Below are positions 9,731 to 35,520 of a stretch of DNA of 64,000 bases, in pieces. Below the pieces are notes generated by a model that searched no databases, was not told the origin of the DNA, and was given only the letters and a program-made list of their open reading frames with translations. The stretch lies in contig NC_053419.1 in assembly GCF_016859285.1 (NCBI RefSeq), positions 11,899,501-11,963,500 on the forward strand. Reading direction: 5' to 3'. This DNA comes from Xiphias gladius. Its lineage: Eukaryota > Chordata > Actinopteri > Istiophoriformes > Xiphiidae. Position numbers and translations under genes: made by a program. Position 1 is the stretch's first letter. Each line of letters opens with the position of its first letter.

Positions 9731-10600
9731 TTTTGCAAATTTATTAAAAATCCCAAACTGTGATCTGTAATATACAAAAAGTATTCAGATGCTTAATTCA
9801 GTACTTTGTAGAAGCCCCTTTGGTAGCAAGTGCAGCTTTGACTCTTCGAGTCTAAGTCTCTACAAGCTTTGCACACCTGAATTTGGGCAGCTTATTCCAT
9901 TCTTTCTGGCAAGTCCTCTCAAGCTCCGTCAGATTGGATGGGAAGCATCTATGAACTGCAATCTTCAGGTCACTCTACAGATGTTCTATGGGTTCTAAGT
10001 CCTGGCTTTGGCTGGGCCACTCAAGGACAGTCAGAGCCTTGTCACTCCAGTGTTGACTTAGCTCGATTTGTTCATTGTCGTACTGAAAGATGAACTGTAA
10101 CCCCAGTCTCAGGTCACATGCACTCTGGAGCAGATTTTCTTCAAGGACCTCTCTGTATTTGGCTGCATTCATCCTTCCCTCAATTCTGACCAGTCTCCCT
10201 GTCCCTGCCATTGAGCAGCCCCACCATAGCATGATGCTGCTAACACCATGCTTCACCATCAGGATGGTATTAGCCTGGTGGTGAACAGTGCTGGTGTTCG
10301 CTGGATATAATATTTGGAGTTCTGCCCAAAGGGTTCCATTTTTGTCTCATCAGACAGAGAATCTTTATCCTCGTGCTCTTAAGAGTCCTTTAAACACCGC
10401 TTGGCAAACTCCAAACGAGCTGTCATATGCCTTTTACTCAAAGTGGCTTCCATCAAGCCACTTGTAAACTTTAAAGGCCGGATTGATGGAGTGCTGTCGA
10501 GATGGTCATCCTTCCAGCAGGTTGGTCACCACCCTGACCAAGGCCTTTTTTGCCTGGTTTACACAGCTTGGCTGTGCGGCCAAATGTTGATAGAGATTCA
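9731..10600 (-). mobile_element. Degenerate Tc1/mariner-type transposon, 5' truncated
   Basis: The stretch from tgcaaatttattaaaaat through ctggctttggctgggccact and caccatgcttcaccatcagg to about 10600 follows the well-known teleost (salmonid-type) Tc1 element in antisense. The transposase runs on the - strand. The N-terminal DNA-binding half and both terminal inverted repeats are not recognisable, so the copy is dead. Confidence 0.85.
9975..10259 (-). pseudogene. Tc1-like transposase, C-terminal catalytic fragment
   Basis: A 94-codon open stretch on the - strand reads HGVSSIMLWWGCSMAGTGRL, then AAKYREVLEENLL, FIFQYDNEQIEL and LEWPSQSQDLEPIEHL. The QYDN block carries the second Asp and the PIEH block the Glu of the DD34E triad that cuts and joins DNA ends. 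The first catalytic Asp and the paired helix-turn-helix region are absent. The wider element carries frameshifts on the right. It is a relic, not an active gene. Confidence 0.88.
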
Positions 10601-10725
10601 TCTATACTGTTGTTGTTAAGAGTATTAGCATACTAATGGTGTTATAATGGTATTGTAGTGGTATTAGTGGTGCTCTACTAGTCTAGTACACAATAACATA
10701 TTATGTTGGTAAAGTCCTCAATAAT

Positions 10726-10771
10726 TAGTGACTTGTATGGAAGAATCTCCAGAATTCCATACAAGTCACTA
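10726..10771. repeat. Perfect inverted repeat with 17-base arms
   Basis: Arms tagtgacttgtatggaa (10726-10742) and ttccatacaagtcacta (10755-10771) are exact reverse complements around a 12-base loop. It could be the residue of a MITE or foldback element; no target duplication is evident. Confidence 0.9.
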
Positions 10772-10804
10772 AGAGAAACCAAGTGAAAGGCTTGGGTCAT
10801 AAAA

Positions 10805-11005
10805 TGGTCATATCATCCTATTAAGAAATGGAGAAATCTCTTTCTTTCTGTCCATCTGAACCTTCGATTTTCTTGACAAGCACACATCCGATCGACTTCA
10901 AACTTGGCAGGTGTATTGCTTAGGAACCAAAGAATTGCAGTGTCAACTGTGAAGTTTTTTGGATGAGCGGTTGTGGAGACCCTAATCCTAACCCTAGCCT
11001 TCCAG
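10805..11005. repeat. Probable interspersed repeat fragment
   Basis: The text cttgacaagcacacatccga, then tcgacttcaaacttggcagg and tgtattgcttaggaac, resembles a repeat I associate with percomorph genomes. The 69-codon - strand frame here (10813-11022) is part of it, not a gene. The family name is not known to me. Confidence 0.4.
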
Positions 11006-11009
11006 TTTG

Positions 11010-12854
11010 ATGGGTACAGCACTAGTTATCAGAATGAAATATATAATCAAATATTGATTTATACAGGTATATTGTGATTATATTAAATGCTGTTAGTAAG
11101 ACTACATATTTAACAAGGATTGCTCCAATATACTGTGCTGTTGCTGTTAAAAGATAATAATCATTACTTGATACAAAACCAACCACTATTAGATTACAGA
11201 TTATCATGTTTTATTGCTTTGTTTTCAAACATAAATAATTCCCTCTACCTGCTGATGCTTGGAAATAAGTTATGAATGACTTCCTCTTCCTAATACTTGA
11301 GCACTAATACTGCAGAAACTGCATTTGCATGGTTGTGTTTATCCCTAGATAAAGAAACCATCTATCGTTCACTTTGTTCGTGTGAACTGGTGGAATGTTT
11401 ACTTCATTTCTCTAGGAAGACTTGATTCAACATTATGTGAAGAGGAACAAGAAAATGTCTGACTCATAAAAGAGTCAGCTGATAAAATAGCTTATTTTAT
11501 TTAAAATATTCCCATAATAAGTGTATCATGCTCTGGTGGACTGTGGCCGTTTACTCCTGGTCTTAATGACTTACACATACAAATATATTTCATCAAAGTT
11601 TCTCTCTTGGCCTATATCAATACACTGTCCCCAAAAAACTCTAAATTCGCATTATTGCACAAACTTGGAATACAACAAAACCACAGTAATTTTAACATTA
11701 CACAAATGCTAAAGCTTAGTTCATTTGTGAAAATATCATGGCCACTACTGTGACTTTAAATACTATGAGGATTACAGTAAGAAATCTGAATCAGTGGAAA
11801 TACCATAAATTTTGCAATATTTTGGAATATACTGACGGACAGAAGTGAAGTGGTTTATGATCCAAGAGCGGTTTGACAAGTATCTACTGTAGGATGTTTA
11901 CATACTAGTAAGTATTGCTGTAAGCCTGTTTTGTTTTTTTAAATCAGTATTATCATTCTTTTATACAAGCACTTGGTTTCAGGAGGAAAATGGGGTGGTT
12001 TCCCTCCCTGCTTTTTCCTCAGTCTCACTAGATGGTGCCATCCTCCTTTTCATGCAGGCTCGGTGTGTGAGCTGTATAAGATTTCTGATGTTGGCTAAAA
12101 ATGAATCCACCAAATGAAGTTTACTTATGAAGGTAATCTTGGAATTAAAGATCACAGGGAAAATTAACACAAAAATTACAAATAAAAATACCTTTTCCTG
12201 GCACTTTCTATTTGATAAAATTGAAGCTTCCTATGGGGCAACTGTTTCTCTCCTTTATATCTTTTCTTCTCCTTACTGTCTATGCTATGTAATCCTATGA
12301 TAGTAGTCTAATATGTGTATTTTATTGCTTCTTATTCTATCTTATCTCCAAAATTGTTAGCTCTATGGTTTGGGTGACTGATTTTTTTTACTCCCAATAA
12401 AGTCTAAACAGGAACATTTGAGGAAAGCTATTTCTTTTCATGCTTTTTTTTTTCTTTTGCTTAAAGATAATTTTTTTTTTCTGAGCTGGAAAAAAATCTA
12501 TAAATAAATTATTCTGTGCCAAAAATATTCTGACAACAACTGCTTCATCCAGCTGTCAGAAATATTCTCATCATCCATTCAATTTGAAAAAAATGCTTGC
12601 CCCTGAAACTCAACTCCCCGACATAGCTGATACACACCACACACACACCCAAAATGAGTTAACCCCATCAAAGAGGACGATCCCCTACATGTGCGGCCTC
12701 AACCTCAGCCTCCCAGACCAAAGAGGCGGTTTCATCATTTGGTAATTAATATTCCAGGGAAGAGGGGAGCATCAGGAAACAATTATTCAATAATGTATGG
12801 ATGTAAATGCACACTATATACACACAAATACACTCGCATGCACAAGCACACACA

Positions 12855-12915
<61 letters not shown>

Positions 12916-13534
12916 ATATATCACTGAAATTTTTTTTATTTTATACATCTCTTCAACGCCAATAGTCCATCATGTGACCAGTTTTCACAGTTTGATAACT
13001 GTGCATTAAGTTTGTCAGTGTGTTTCTGTATCTGCCTACATCCAACAAAGGAAATAAAAAGTCAGCAAGCCGTTACAAAGGTTTCACAGGGTGCAGTGGC
13101 ATTAGAGTAAGATAGTATATGCAGCCAACAGATTGGATAGGAGGTGAACAGAGAAGGTTATAAACACTAACTATGACATGACAGTACAACAGTATGCTAT
13201 AATATGATTTGATAAGTTGCACAGCGACTTAGAGCCCTCAAGAGTTTTAGGAGCACTAATGAATAAGAAAATTCTTCATATGAAAACTAAATGATTTAGA
13301 CTTAGACACATTGAAATGCCTTTTTGTTGAAAATTGCCTTACAAATAAACTTCCCTTAACTTGATTGTATGTCTGCAGTGACAAATGTTGAGATAAATAA
13401 AATAATGAGTGTAAATATGTATTTACATACTGTATGTGGAAAAGCAGTAAAATGGGTCCAACAGGCCCATAGACCTCAAAGATCACACGCCTATGCTCCA
13501 AACTGGCAGCTAGATAGACTGCAAAGTTGTTTTG
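11010..13534. other. Intergenic, with one microsatellite; no gene seen
   Basis: This is AT-rich, low-information DNA. A (CA)n array occupies about 12857-12913. Open frames that cross it (repeated TH residues) are simple-sequence artefacts. Confidence 0.55.
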
Positions 13535-13655
13535 TGGTTGGCTTCCCATTGTAGATACTGTAAATCACAGGTTTGATCGCTACAACAGCTTTATGTTCCG
13601 CTAAAATGTGCTCAAGCGAGACACTTAACCTGTACATGCTCACTCATACCAAACC
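13535..13655. repeat. tRNA-SINE-like fragment
   Basis: ggcttcccattgtagatact, then caggtttgatcgctacaac (a degenerate B box) and caagcgagacacttaacctg follow the body of a common fish tRNA-derived SINE. It is short and decayed. Confidence 0.45.
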
Positions 13656-14121
13656 TTAAGATTTGAGCTGAAAGAAAAAGAAAAAAAAAAAAGTGCAAAA
13701 ACCATACCGGTTATAGGCATGCATGTTACGGCTTGTATTACATTGAAGATTGTTTTTTCTTAACTACTGAACCCATGGGGAGGATGGGACAAGGTGGGTG
13801 ACTTCAGGTGACGATGTGTTGATTTAAGCCAAAATGATGCAACACTTGGTTTCTGGGGTCCATTCTGGTCCTCACTGGAGTTTCAACACACGACTCCAGT
13901 CTGTATCCACACGCTCCGCTGGCTCTGACCCAGTCTGTTTGGTAATTGGGATCAGATGAGTGGCAGCAAAAGCGAGGCAACCTGGGTTCTCCGGGACCCA
14001 CAGTAACATGGAAGCATTTATTTTATGGAAAAGATGTTTAGTTAAAGTGCAGCACTGCAGCCTGCAGCCCAGCCCCTCTAATGACTCTCCAGTTCTTTTG
14101 CCCAGGCGTGGAGACGGAGCC

Positions 14122-14215
14122 CTGTGATGGATATGACTGGTGAAACACGGACACACACACACATACACACACACGCTTCCATCACCGTGCACTGTGATGG
14201 ATATGACTGGTGAAA
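14122..14215. repeat. 24-base direct repeat spaced 70 bases apart
   Basis: The words ctgtgatggatatgactggt and gaaa occur at 14122-14145 and again at 14192-14215, separated by an imperfect CA run. It looks like a local duplication whose first unit gained or lost CA repeats. Confidence 0.85.
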
Positions 14216-17200
14216 GCTCTGAACACTGTTTCCTGAGTCCTTCACTTCCTTCCTCCCAGGCCTGGGTCAGCCAAGCTGAGCCGGGTTTCACTAGACTCGG
14301 ACCAGATTGGATTGCAGATTAACAGGCTTCCTGTCCAATCCGTTGGCTGCGTTCATCTGCTTTCCTAACGTTCACTTTTATTTATGAGCAAGCGGTGACG
14401 TTATTTAGGATGAATGACTCTCTTCAGGATGGATGAGATGCTGCAGGCTGGAAGCTTGGCGGTGGATGGGAGGGCTTTGGGAGGGTGCAGATATGTGCAG
14501 ATGTGTCACATTTTTCGGAACAATGACTCAGTCCAAAAGAACGATATGTCTATGTATGTGTACATGCATGCTTTTCTTTACACAACAGCTTCCACCCCTC
14601 TATTTCTTTTGCTGAGCTGCAGCTAATGGGAGTTAAATTTTCATGAAATGGATATTACACAGCAAAAATTTCCATTTTAACAAGTCATTTTTGTCTGTTA
14701 TTGAGCACTGAAAATCTTATTTTCTTAAAACAACTGAAAAAATCTGACAGTGTAGGGAAATATTCCAGTAGAAATTTATTTGATGCAAGAATTGTCTAGA
14801 ATCAAGTGTGATTTTTCTTGACTCTAGTGCGGCCTTCTGCTTTATTCTGTCTTGTTTCAATAAACTAATCTCGATGTGTATTGGAAACAAGTTGAAAAAT
14901 CCTTCAACAATAGCAGATTTTAATATTTTGTTTCAATGTATGAAAACATGACTTTTGGCCTCAACAAAAGAAGAAAATTACTTGATAAAAAAGATTTTTG
15001 CAAGGCCTGAAAATGATCCTGACACTATTATCTGTAAAGATGTTTAATATTCCAAAAAACTGACAGATTTCTTTGTTTTTGTTATTTTTCCTTCAAATAA
15101 TACTCAAATAATATTTTTTTTGTAAGGATTTAGACATAGGATTATATTTGTAAACTGGGTCCATTGTCATTCCCTCCACCATCCTATCACTACAGGTCTC
15201 CAACACCACCCACCCCACACCTCTCATCCTCCTCCCTCCCTCTTTCTCCCTCTCCCCTGCTGGCAGTCCTTGATTACACTTGTCTCCTGGGGGAAGGTTT
15301 AAACTCCTCAGAGATAGTAATATCGAGGGCACTACTGGCTAGTCACTTCAGATCAGGGCAGGGGGAGGAAATGGCGACGGACATAAAGCTAAATATATAA
15401 TTCCTCCCATGCTGGTAATCACGATGTCCAGACGATTTGAAATGACAGTTTAACCACTTTAGACTGAGGAACGCTTTGTTCGGATTTGAGAAGCAGGAGG
15501 TGTGTGTGTCTAAGTGTGTGTTGGAGCGTCTGGTTGGTCCCTATGTTGGTTGGGGAGCCTCCTCGTGGATATAGAGGCTATCCAAAGGGGCCCGTGTGGT
15601 CCTCTTTAAATGCACGTGTGGGGGGAGGGAGTGCATGTTCCATTGAGTTAAAATGGCTCGCAGACCAGACAGGAGCAATTCTGTGAATGACTGACGTGCC
15701 AAGAGCTCCGGAAGGAAACACTCTCACCGCCCAGTATTAGTTTACCTTATTATTAGGATATCCAGCTTCCTCCTAAAATGGCCGGCCATTTCCCTGTTAG
15801 AGGCATTAAGAGCGCCCACCTGGATTAGGCCCAAACGTGGTCTGCATTACACCATGCACAACAAAGCATCATGCCACACAGCTCCACCAATTACATTTAT
15901 AAATATTAATAGGCTAATCTGCACATATTCTTTTCCTCCGAGCCTGTTACTACATCCCTGAAAGGGTCAGAGATACTCTTTCTAACATCAAATCCATTTA
16001 AATTTTACATTCACTTTGCATATGCAGGGATTTTCGCTCCAGACAGGCTCTCTCAATATGTCTTCTCCCCCATCATCACATCGCAAGATGAGAGTAGATT
16101 TCGTATTCACGTGCTGATTGGATCCTTGATGAGATCTTCAGGGTGGCTTCTCGCACTCTGATGCTCTTTACACTCCAGAGGTGATGAGGAGAGCGAGAGA
16201 GAGAGAGAGAGAAGGAGGGGATGAGAAGTGCGCGCGTGTGTGTTCAATCCAATTCCGTCTGCACTGAAGTGGCCTTGCTCAGTCGTTGCCTGGCTCCCAG
16301 GCCTCCTCAGCGGTTCAGCTCTGCAAGAGCAATGCGGCTTGATGTTCGGGGTGTAATCACAGGCAGCACAAAGGGAAGAGAGCAAGCAGAGGGGAATCAT
16401 ATATAAATTATCTCTCTTCTTCATGCACACAATGGCCATACAATATAATGTAGATGTTTTTTGCCAAACTAGTATTAGACCATTGTCACAAGCTTCTCTC
16501 GAAAGATATGAATAATGCAGTACGGAAATTTACATGAAGAGTAGAGATATGGGGCAGAATGAAGAAAGAAAGGATGGAGAGAACAAGATGGAGAACAGCA
16601 CTCAAGAGATTTTGACCCCCCCCCCATTATGAGTGTAAGTTGTACTCTTTCCCTGGCTGAATTGGATATTTGTGCTTTCTGTTAAGAGTAAAGGGATGAA
16701 ATTGGATTCAGTAAGCGCACTGCTCAGCAGACAGACTTCCAAATATTCCCATTTTGATGATTTAAAGCGAGGCTATGCGACTTTTGAAAGAAGAAATAAA
16801 TTCTTCTCCTTACAAATGAAATCTTGAATCCATAAGCACTGAATGGCACTCTTGCTCAGGTTAATACACTCAGGGGTTTTGCTGCGTCATCCTCACTCGG
16901 TCTTGGCATGACCGGTGGCTCACTGTATGTTAGCTAATGTCAGCAAACTTTAGCTAGATGTTGCTTTATAACTGACACTACAGAGTCGCATCAGTGATTT
17001 TTTTACACTTCTTTCTTTGCACTGCTGTTACATTATATTTTACCATTTACTATTATATCAAATTCCACCTTTGCAGCTAATTAGCAAAAGTTATGCTCTT
17101 AGTTCAGCTCTTGAGAGGAATGGTTTAGCTTTGTTGAAAACGTGAATATCGTTTTCAACAGTATATTTGCATATCTTGTGCAAGAAACAGACAACTGATG

Positions 17201-17444
17201 TTTTTTTTTAGTAAAAATGCAGCTTTAAAAAGAGCTGGTTTTGAGTTAAAGCTGTTAGTTTTCCAAGTGTGTAACTCTTTATCTTTCCTTAAATGCACCA
17301 GCAGTGGATGAAAGGCTAGACTATCAAATCAAATGTTTACTGATCTAATTTAGACTTGTGTATTTTTGTGAGGAATCACCAAAGGACACGCCAGAACTTC
17401 CAAAGACAAACCTTTATTGCTTTCTCGCTCGTACACAAATGCAG

Positions 17445-17485
<41 letters not shown>

Positions 17486-19271
17486 CATATGCATGCACAC
17501 ACGTACGAAAAGGCGGCGCTAGTTGTAGTAAACATTTGAAAGGAACAGGGGTAATTCACTTGATAAATGTCAACCAAAATGAAGCTATCAGCTGAAAGCA
17601 ATTTCCTTGTGCTTGTCTGTGTTCTGCGCCAGGGACTTGGGAGATTTTCACCCCTCCATCGATCATGAAGCCTCTGTTGTAGGCCAAGGTACACAATGCC
17701 CTCAAATTGCTGACATATGGACCTAGAATCACCACAAAAACCTGCCATTTCCACCCTGCCTCTCCTCTGTCCCGACCCAGCCACTCCTCTGCTAAACTCT
17801 TGTTTATCCAATGACTGGTCTGTTTAGGCCATTAAAGCAAAGCCATTCAGGGAGACAGAGGGCCAAGGCAAATGTAATAAAGTCACAATCTGTAGCGTGC
17901 ATGTAGCACCAAAGATGACAAAAATCTGCATTGGTACAATTTTTCAATGCATTTTCTCTATTTTAAAGAAGTCACATGGCTTTCTGATACAGACATAATC
18001 AGGAATTTGCAATGTTGCAGCGTGGTAATCATTAAATCACTGGGTGGCTATAAGACAAAGTGTGTGGGCAAACTTGGCCGCCTGCGACCAGTAGCAAAGG
18101 AAGCAAAACAAATCATGACAAAGATGATGACACCAACCACATAATAGTATGGAAAGCCTCTTGCTGGTGTAAACAGCGGATACATGAAAGCAGAGCCATG
18201 TGTGTGTGTGTGTGTGTCACTGGGAAGGTTTCTCATTCAAACATTTCTTGTTATTGATCTGGTTTGAACAACTGCTTGTACTACAATTCCTGACTGTGGC
18301 TTTAAAAGTGCAGCTATTTACAAAGAGGGCCAAGTGCAGAACATTAAAAGCCTCTTTTCCTAATGGACAGTTGTGGTGCCAGCAGCTGGGGCCTCGAGGT
18401 CTGTACACAGGAAAACTCCATTATCACTCTAACTAATGGAGGAGGGGGCGACTTCAAACCAAAAAAGAAAACAGAGAGAGAAAGATGACGCACATGGTAC
18501 AAAGCAGTGTTTCTTTAATGGAGTCCATCAATAATGTTACTTTCCCAACTTTATTGTGTTTAAAAGCGAGTAGCCGTATTATCAATCCTAGACATGGGCA
18601 GAAATTAAAGAGCTTTTTTTTTTTCTCAAGTGCATTTTTAACAGACTTTGAATCAATGTGAAACAAATGTTTGGCAACACGCTAATGATATCTGTTCAGT
18701 TGGTTCCTGCGTCTCTGGAATAAACTCTCTCTCCCTTTCTCTCTCGCTCTTGCCACCATGACAGACCTGCAGCCAGTTTACATTCAGACGGGTGTGCTTG
18801 TTTTACATAAACAGACAGCCCTTGTGGCAAAGGGTTTGTTTCAGAGGAGGCCCACAAATCCCATTAAAAGTCCATTCGTCCCTCGCTCGGAGTTTGTCTG
18901 AAGACAGGAAGGGTAACAAGGGAGGAGGGAGGTGACCGGCAGTCTGTCGTTGCTGTTTCCATGCCAATGTCTTTTTATGCCCTGTCGGTTAAACACAAAT
19001 ATCCCGCAGCAGCAAAGAGAAGATCCTTGCCAGTGATTTGGACAGGAACCAAAGCCCAGTGTCTACCAGGAGAACCCAAACATGTACTACAGGCTCCAAA
19101 ACTTGTTTATCTGTGGGATTCAAAAACTACTTCCTCAACGTGATCCAGTCACTGTCTATTACCAACATTTAAGACTGATATGTTGCTCCTGTTGTGTATG
19201 TCCATTTGTAGGTTGAGCTATAACCAGATGATACAGTATCAGAAAGATGACCTGCGTTACTCTTTTTACTG
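14216..19271. other. Intergenic DNA 3' of mrrf with possible regulatory blocks; no gene
   Basis: No exon-like frame was recognised. About 15700-16120 has balanced composition and homeobox-type TAAT words (for example tattaataggctaatctgca) in a region otherwise low in repeats, so it is a candidate conserved element. A (CA)n array lies at 17446-17480 and a short (TG)n at about 18198-18216. Part of the right end will be the mrrf 3' UTR; I could not place its poly(A) site with confidence. Confidence 0.45.
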
Positions 19272-31623
<12,352 letters not shown>

Positions 31624-32296
31624 AACTAAGTGAGAACATACATACAAATTTAATGATGTTAGAAGAAAAATAGAAAAAGAGCGCAACTGAGTTCAGAGTA
31701 AAATAATTTGATTTATTTTCATAGAATTACAGGTTATTCACAGATTGCTTGAAATCAGTTGTAATATTTATGAAAATGAAGTAATAACTCCTATCAGCCA
31801 GTAGGAGGTAGGCCTACATCTTGCACTGACTTTGGAGTGCCATAGTCTCCTTTTTCGCTTGACAACTATTTGATGATCATTTGCAACAAAAATGATGAAA
31901 AGAAAAAGTAGAACCAAAGAAGTCAATACAATATTTTCTTTGCAATGTCAGCCATATCTCTTTGCAGTCTATAAAGGAGTAACCTTTTTTCTTTAGAGGA
32001 CCTACGTTTAATTTTGACCATATAAATGATAAGTAGCTCAAGAAATCAACATACAGATGAAAATCAGTATTTCTTGTGTTTGTCAACTAATCATCATCAA
32101 AAATAGTGGCCTGTTTTGCGGTTTACAAACCTTAAACATGTTAGGAAAAATTCCCCATAGGAGTGTACAATATAGATAAAATCCATGTATGCAATTTATC
32201 CAATTTACCATATTAAATCTAATTTTATATCACAATATCTACATGGACAGTATAGTAGATGTCCTGCCATGACAAGCCAAAATGTCTGCCATGAAA

Positions 32297-32560
32297 GGTC
32301 AGAAAATGGTGAAAAATGCCTGCTACAATTTCTTAAAGTTCAAGGTGATGTCTTCCAAAGTCGTCTTTTGTCTGACTAACTCCAACGCTTAAAAGATGTT
32401 AAGTTTTCCATCACATAAGATGAAGAAAAACAGCAATTCAGAAGCTGAAACTGGGGAATGGTTGGATTTTTTTGCACAAAAAATGACTAATAAAATTAAA
32501 AGAGATTATTAAAGATATTTTTCTGTTGATCAACTAATTGAGTAACTGAGTTTCACTGAT
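32297..32560 (+). repeat. AT-rich non-autonomous repeat, copy 1
   Basis: ggtcagaaaatggtgaaaaa, then atttcttaaagttcaaggtg, ataagatgaagaaaaacagc and a gaagctgaaactggggaatg end follow a repeat family abundant in percomorph genomes. Similar copies are at 34388-34710 and, inverted, at 45210-45510. Confidence 0.6.
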
Positions 32561-34387
32561 TGGATCACGGACTGTGCCTTTAAGGAGATTTTCTCTGACA
32601 ATACAAAGCACAGATGAAGAAAATAGGCTCCTACACACCCAATCACACATCCCTGCTATGGTAGAACTTCCTGCACTCAACTCCACAGGCTACATTACAT
32701 GCACTTACATTTAGTCACCATTCTCTTTCTCTTCCTCTTAAACACAGACAAATCTATGGGATACAACTAAGTCTGCACTCAGCCCATGCCCAGTTGTTTG
32801 GGCATTCCTGAAGGGGAACCTCCCATTCAAAGAAGAAAAAAAAAAAAACAACACACAACACCATGAGACAAGCCATGTCTTTTCTATGGCCGAACCACCT
32901 CCCACCTCGCAAACTGGCTCTTGTGTGTGAACTGTGTCACTGAACCTCAGCGTACACACAAGCACAGACAAACTCTGAGATATCGAAGCCCACAGACACA
33001 AACATTCACTAAAGCCGGTCTTTCACAGTCAGTGGCTGTGAACAGCTCGCAGTGTAGTGCAGCCTGACTGACACCGTCCATTGTCTGGTGTGTATTTATA
33101 ACTCAAAACTTTAAGCAGTGAGGAGAAACAAACCATACCGCTGCAGTAAAAACTATCTGGTCACACATGAGAGGAGCTTTCTCAAATGCATCATATTTTT
33201 GAGACACTTTTTTTCCACGGGAAATGATGACCATTAGGAATTATTTTCAGCTTGTAGCACAACAAAACATAAAACAAAATGGAGCAGAGACTAAAAAGCT
33301 GAATTTGTTTCTCTACCCATACAAGAGGCTTTAATTAAATATCCAATAATTCATTTGTTTGACTATTTTTTTTTTTTGGACATCTTACCATCTGGATCAG
33401 TGAATTGACTGTAGACTTACATATCTAAGTTTGAAAAATATTTTTGACATGTTAAGAGTAAAGGTAGAGTTGGGAATTTAAATTTTTAATTTTCTATACA
33501 TTTCTAGCTCAAAAGTTATTCACATGTTTCAGAGAGTTTGAAATTAGATTATTTCAAGAGAAATTTTGTGTTTTCATGTACACTGGTGGTTAATAAGACT
33601 ATTTTTTTCTTCCCATAATACAAGAAAATCATTCTGCTGTATCATAAAACATTGTATTTTTTTAACTTGGCATAATAGACAAACATTGTTTGAATTTAAA
33701 AAGAGAAAAAAGTAAAGACCCCTCATCAGTAGTCATGAGTCCAAACTCACGCAGTGAAACCTACCTCTCAAAGATATGTTTGATTAGTCACCAAAAAAAT
33801 TCTGGTGGAAAAATACCAAACCCTTTATTTTATTGAAATTTAAATCTATTTGCAGTTTTTTTCCCCTCAAACAAATGCACTTTGAAGTTTTGAATCAAAA
33901 ACTATATCAGAATCAGCCTGAAATAACCCATCATGAGTAATTTGTGGATTGTAAACAGTACTGATCTTCATGTCCTTGATGTCCACATATATTCCACTTG
34001 CAACATTTAGGCGAGACTGTGGACCACCACCTACAACACAAACCCATAACAGGCATCCCTGGCTGGCAGGTTTCCTGTCATTCTGATACGATAAGGTGCA
34101 CTGCGGCAGAGCAGATAGGCTGAGATGTGGGACAGTGACAGATCTCTTTAGAGGGGAAGTCAAGCAGAAAAAGTGAAGCACAGGTGTTCAGTGGGATACT
34201 GTAGCCTCATATCCTGTAGATTTCACACACAGCAGCAGCTGCAGACACACCTCTGCTGCTTCCAGCGGCAGAAGCCAGCTGGTGAGCCCGCATGGTTTCC
34301 CCTCTGTACACTTTACAGTTTGAGCAGAAAATAATGCGGCCGAGTACCTGACAATGCTCTGCCTCGTCAAACAAACTGCTCACACTG

Positions 34388-34710
34388 GGGCAGCAACTGA
34401 TAATTATTTCAAATGTCAATTAATTTCTCTCCTTCTCTCTCTTTGTTTAATTGATTATTTTTTTAGTCTATAAAGTGTCAGAAAATGCTGGAAAATGTTC
34501 ATCCTAGAGCCCATGGTGGCATCTTCAAATTGCTTTTTTTTCCCCAGTAACCAGTCCAAAATGCTATAAAGAAGAAAAAAGCAAAGTGTCCTTGCGTGAA
34601 CCAGCAAAACATTTTTGCTTGATAAATGCCTTTTTAAACGATTGCCATAACTGTTGGCAATCAATTTAATCTGTCAATCGCCTCTTAGATTAGTCGTTTA
34701 AGCACTAGGT
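34388..34710 (+). repeat. AT-rich non-autonomous repeat, copy 2
   Basis: It starts ggcagcaactgataattatt, runs through gtctataaagtgtcagaaaa and ends tctgtcaatcgcctcttaga with a ttagtcgttt edge. It has the same family wording as copy 1, with the gattaatcg-type ends seen in intact copies elsewhere. Confidence 0.6.
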
Positions 34711-35260
34711 CACACTATAAACACACTGTACTATTTAAGTAACAGGAAACTACTTATGTGGTCATCTGGCTTGACTGACTGATGTTGAGTACATCCATAA
34801 TATGTCTGATTTCTACCAAAAAGTGTCCCTGGAAACTGAAAATGACACTTCGGTTTTTTTTGTTTTTGGTTTTTTTTTTCCCAAAAACATTTTTCTTATG
34901 TCATTCAGTCCTGCAGGTGGCACCAGGTTGAGTAGGAGCTTTATTTTTTTTAATTGACACTCGAGTAAAATTACGAGAAAAAAAGGCGGCTGTTGAAACA
35001 GATACTATATTAGTAACAGAAGTAACAGAAAGACACACATAATTATGATAACTAGCAGGTCCTAAAACTTATGTAAGCGAATTGGTGTGAAGGTCGGTGC
35101 TGAAATGGGGGTGTGCAGGAAGCACTCCTCCTGCCCCTGCACATGCCACTGACAAATAACTGACATAAACCGCTTCTACGTAGCTGCTAAACCCGGTACT
35201 ACCGTTAATTTTAGCAAATTATGTCCTATAATTGTAAATAATCATAAAAGCTAGACTTAC

Positions 35261-35520
35261 CTTCAGGTTTAAAGTCTTTACAGAAGCTTGTTAGCTGCAG
35301 AGAAAAAGCCACATTTGACATCTACGTTGTCATCATCACTCGCCGACGTTTGGCCACGTCCGGGTGGTAGTTTGAAACTGTTCACGGGGCTACACCGGAG
35401 GAGCGGGGTTCCTGTCTTAAGCGAGAAACCATATGAGCCCCAGAGATGCGGGCGGGAGGAGGGGGTGGCAAACATTAAACCGAGTGCCTCCTCTCTACTC
35501 CGCATACAGCTAAACAAACT
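35261..35520 (-). other. mrrf: mrrf non-coding first exon (donor at 35261)
   Basis: On the - strand tttaaacctgaag is followed by GTAAGT at 35260, a strong donor. All frames into the mrrf start are closed, so this is 5' UTR. The transcription start is not visible; the right edge given is a guess. A 79-codon frame (35517-35278) inside it could be an upstream ORF. Confidence 0.5.

Larger units (their letters stand above)
31626..35260 (-). other. mrrf 5' UTR intron; repeat copies only
   Basis: It holds two copies of an AT-rich interspersed repeat (32297-32560 and 34388-34710). No other coding or RNA feature was seen. Frames such as 33867-34181 on the - strand lack any family signature. Confidence 0.5.

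Noticed and set aside
10978..11001. cctaatcctaaccctagcc, like a vertebrate telomere repeat
   Set aside because: Only about three degenerate units; too short to claim an interstitial telomere site.
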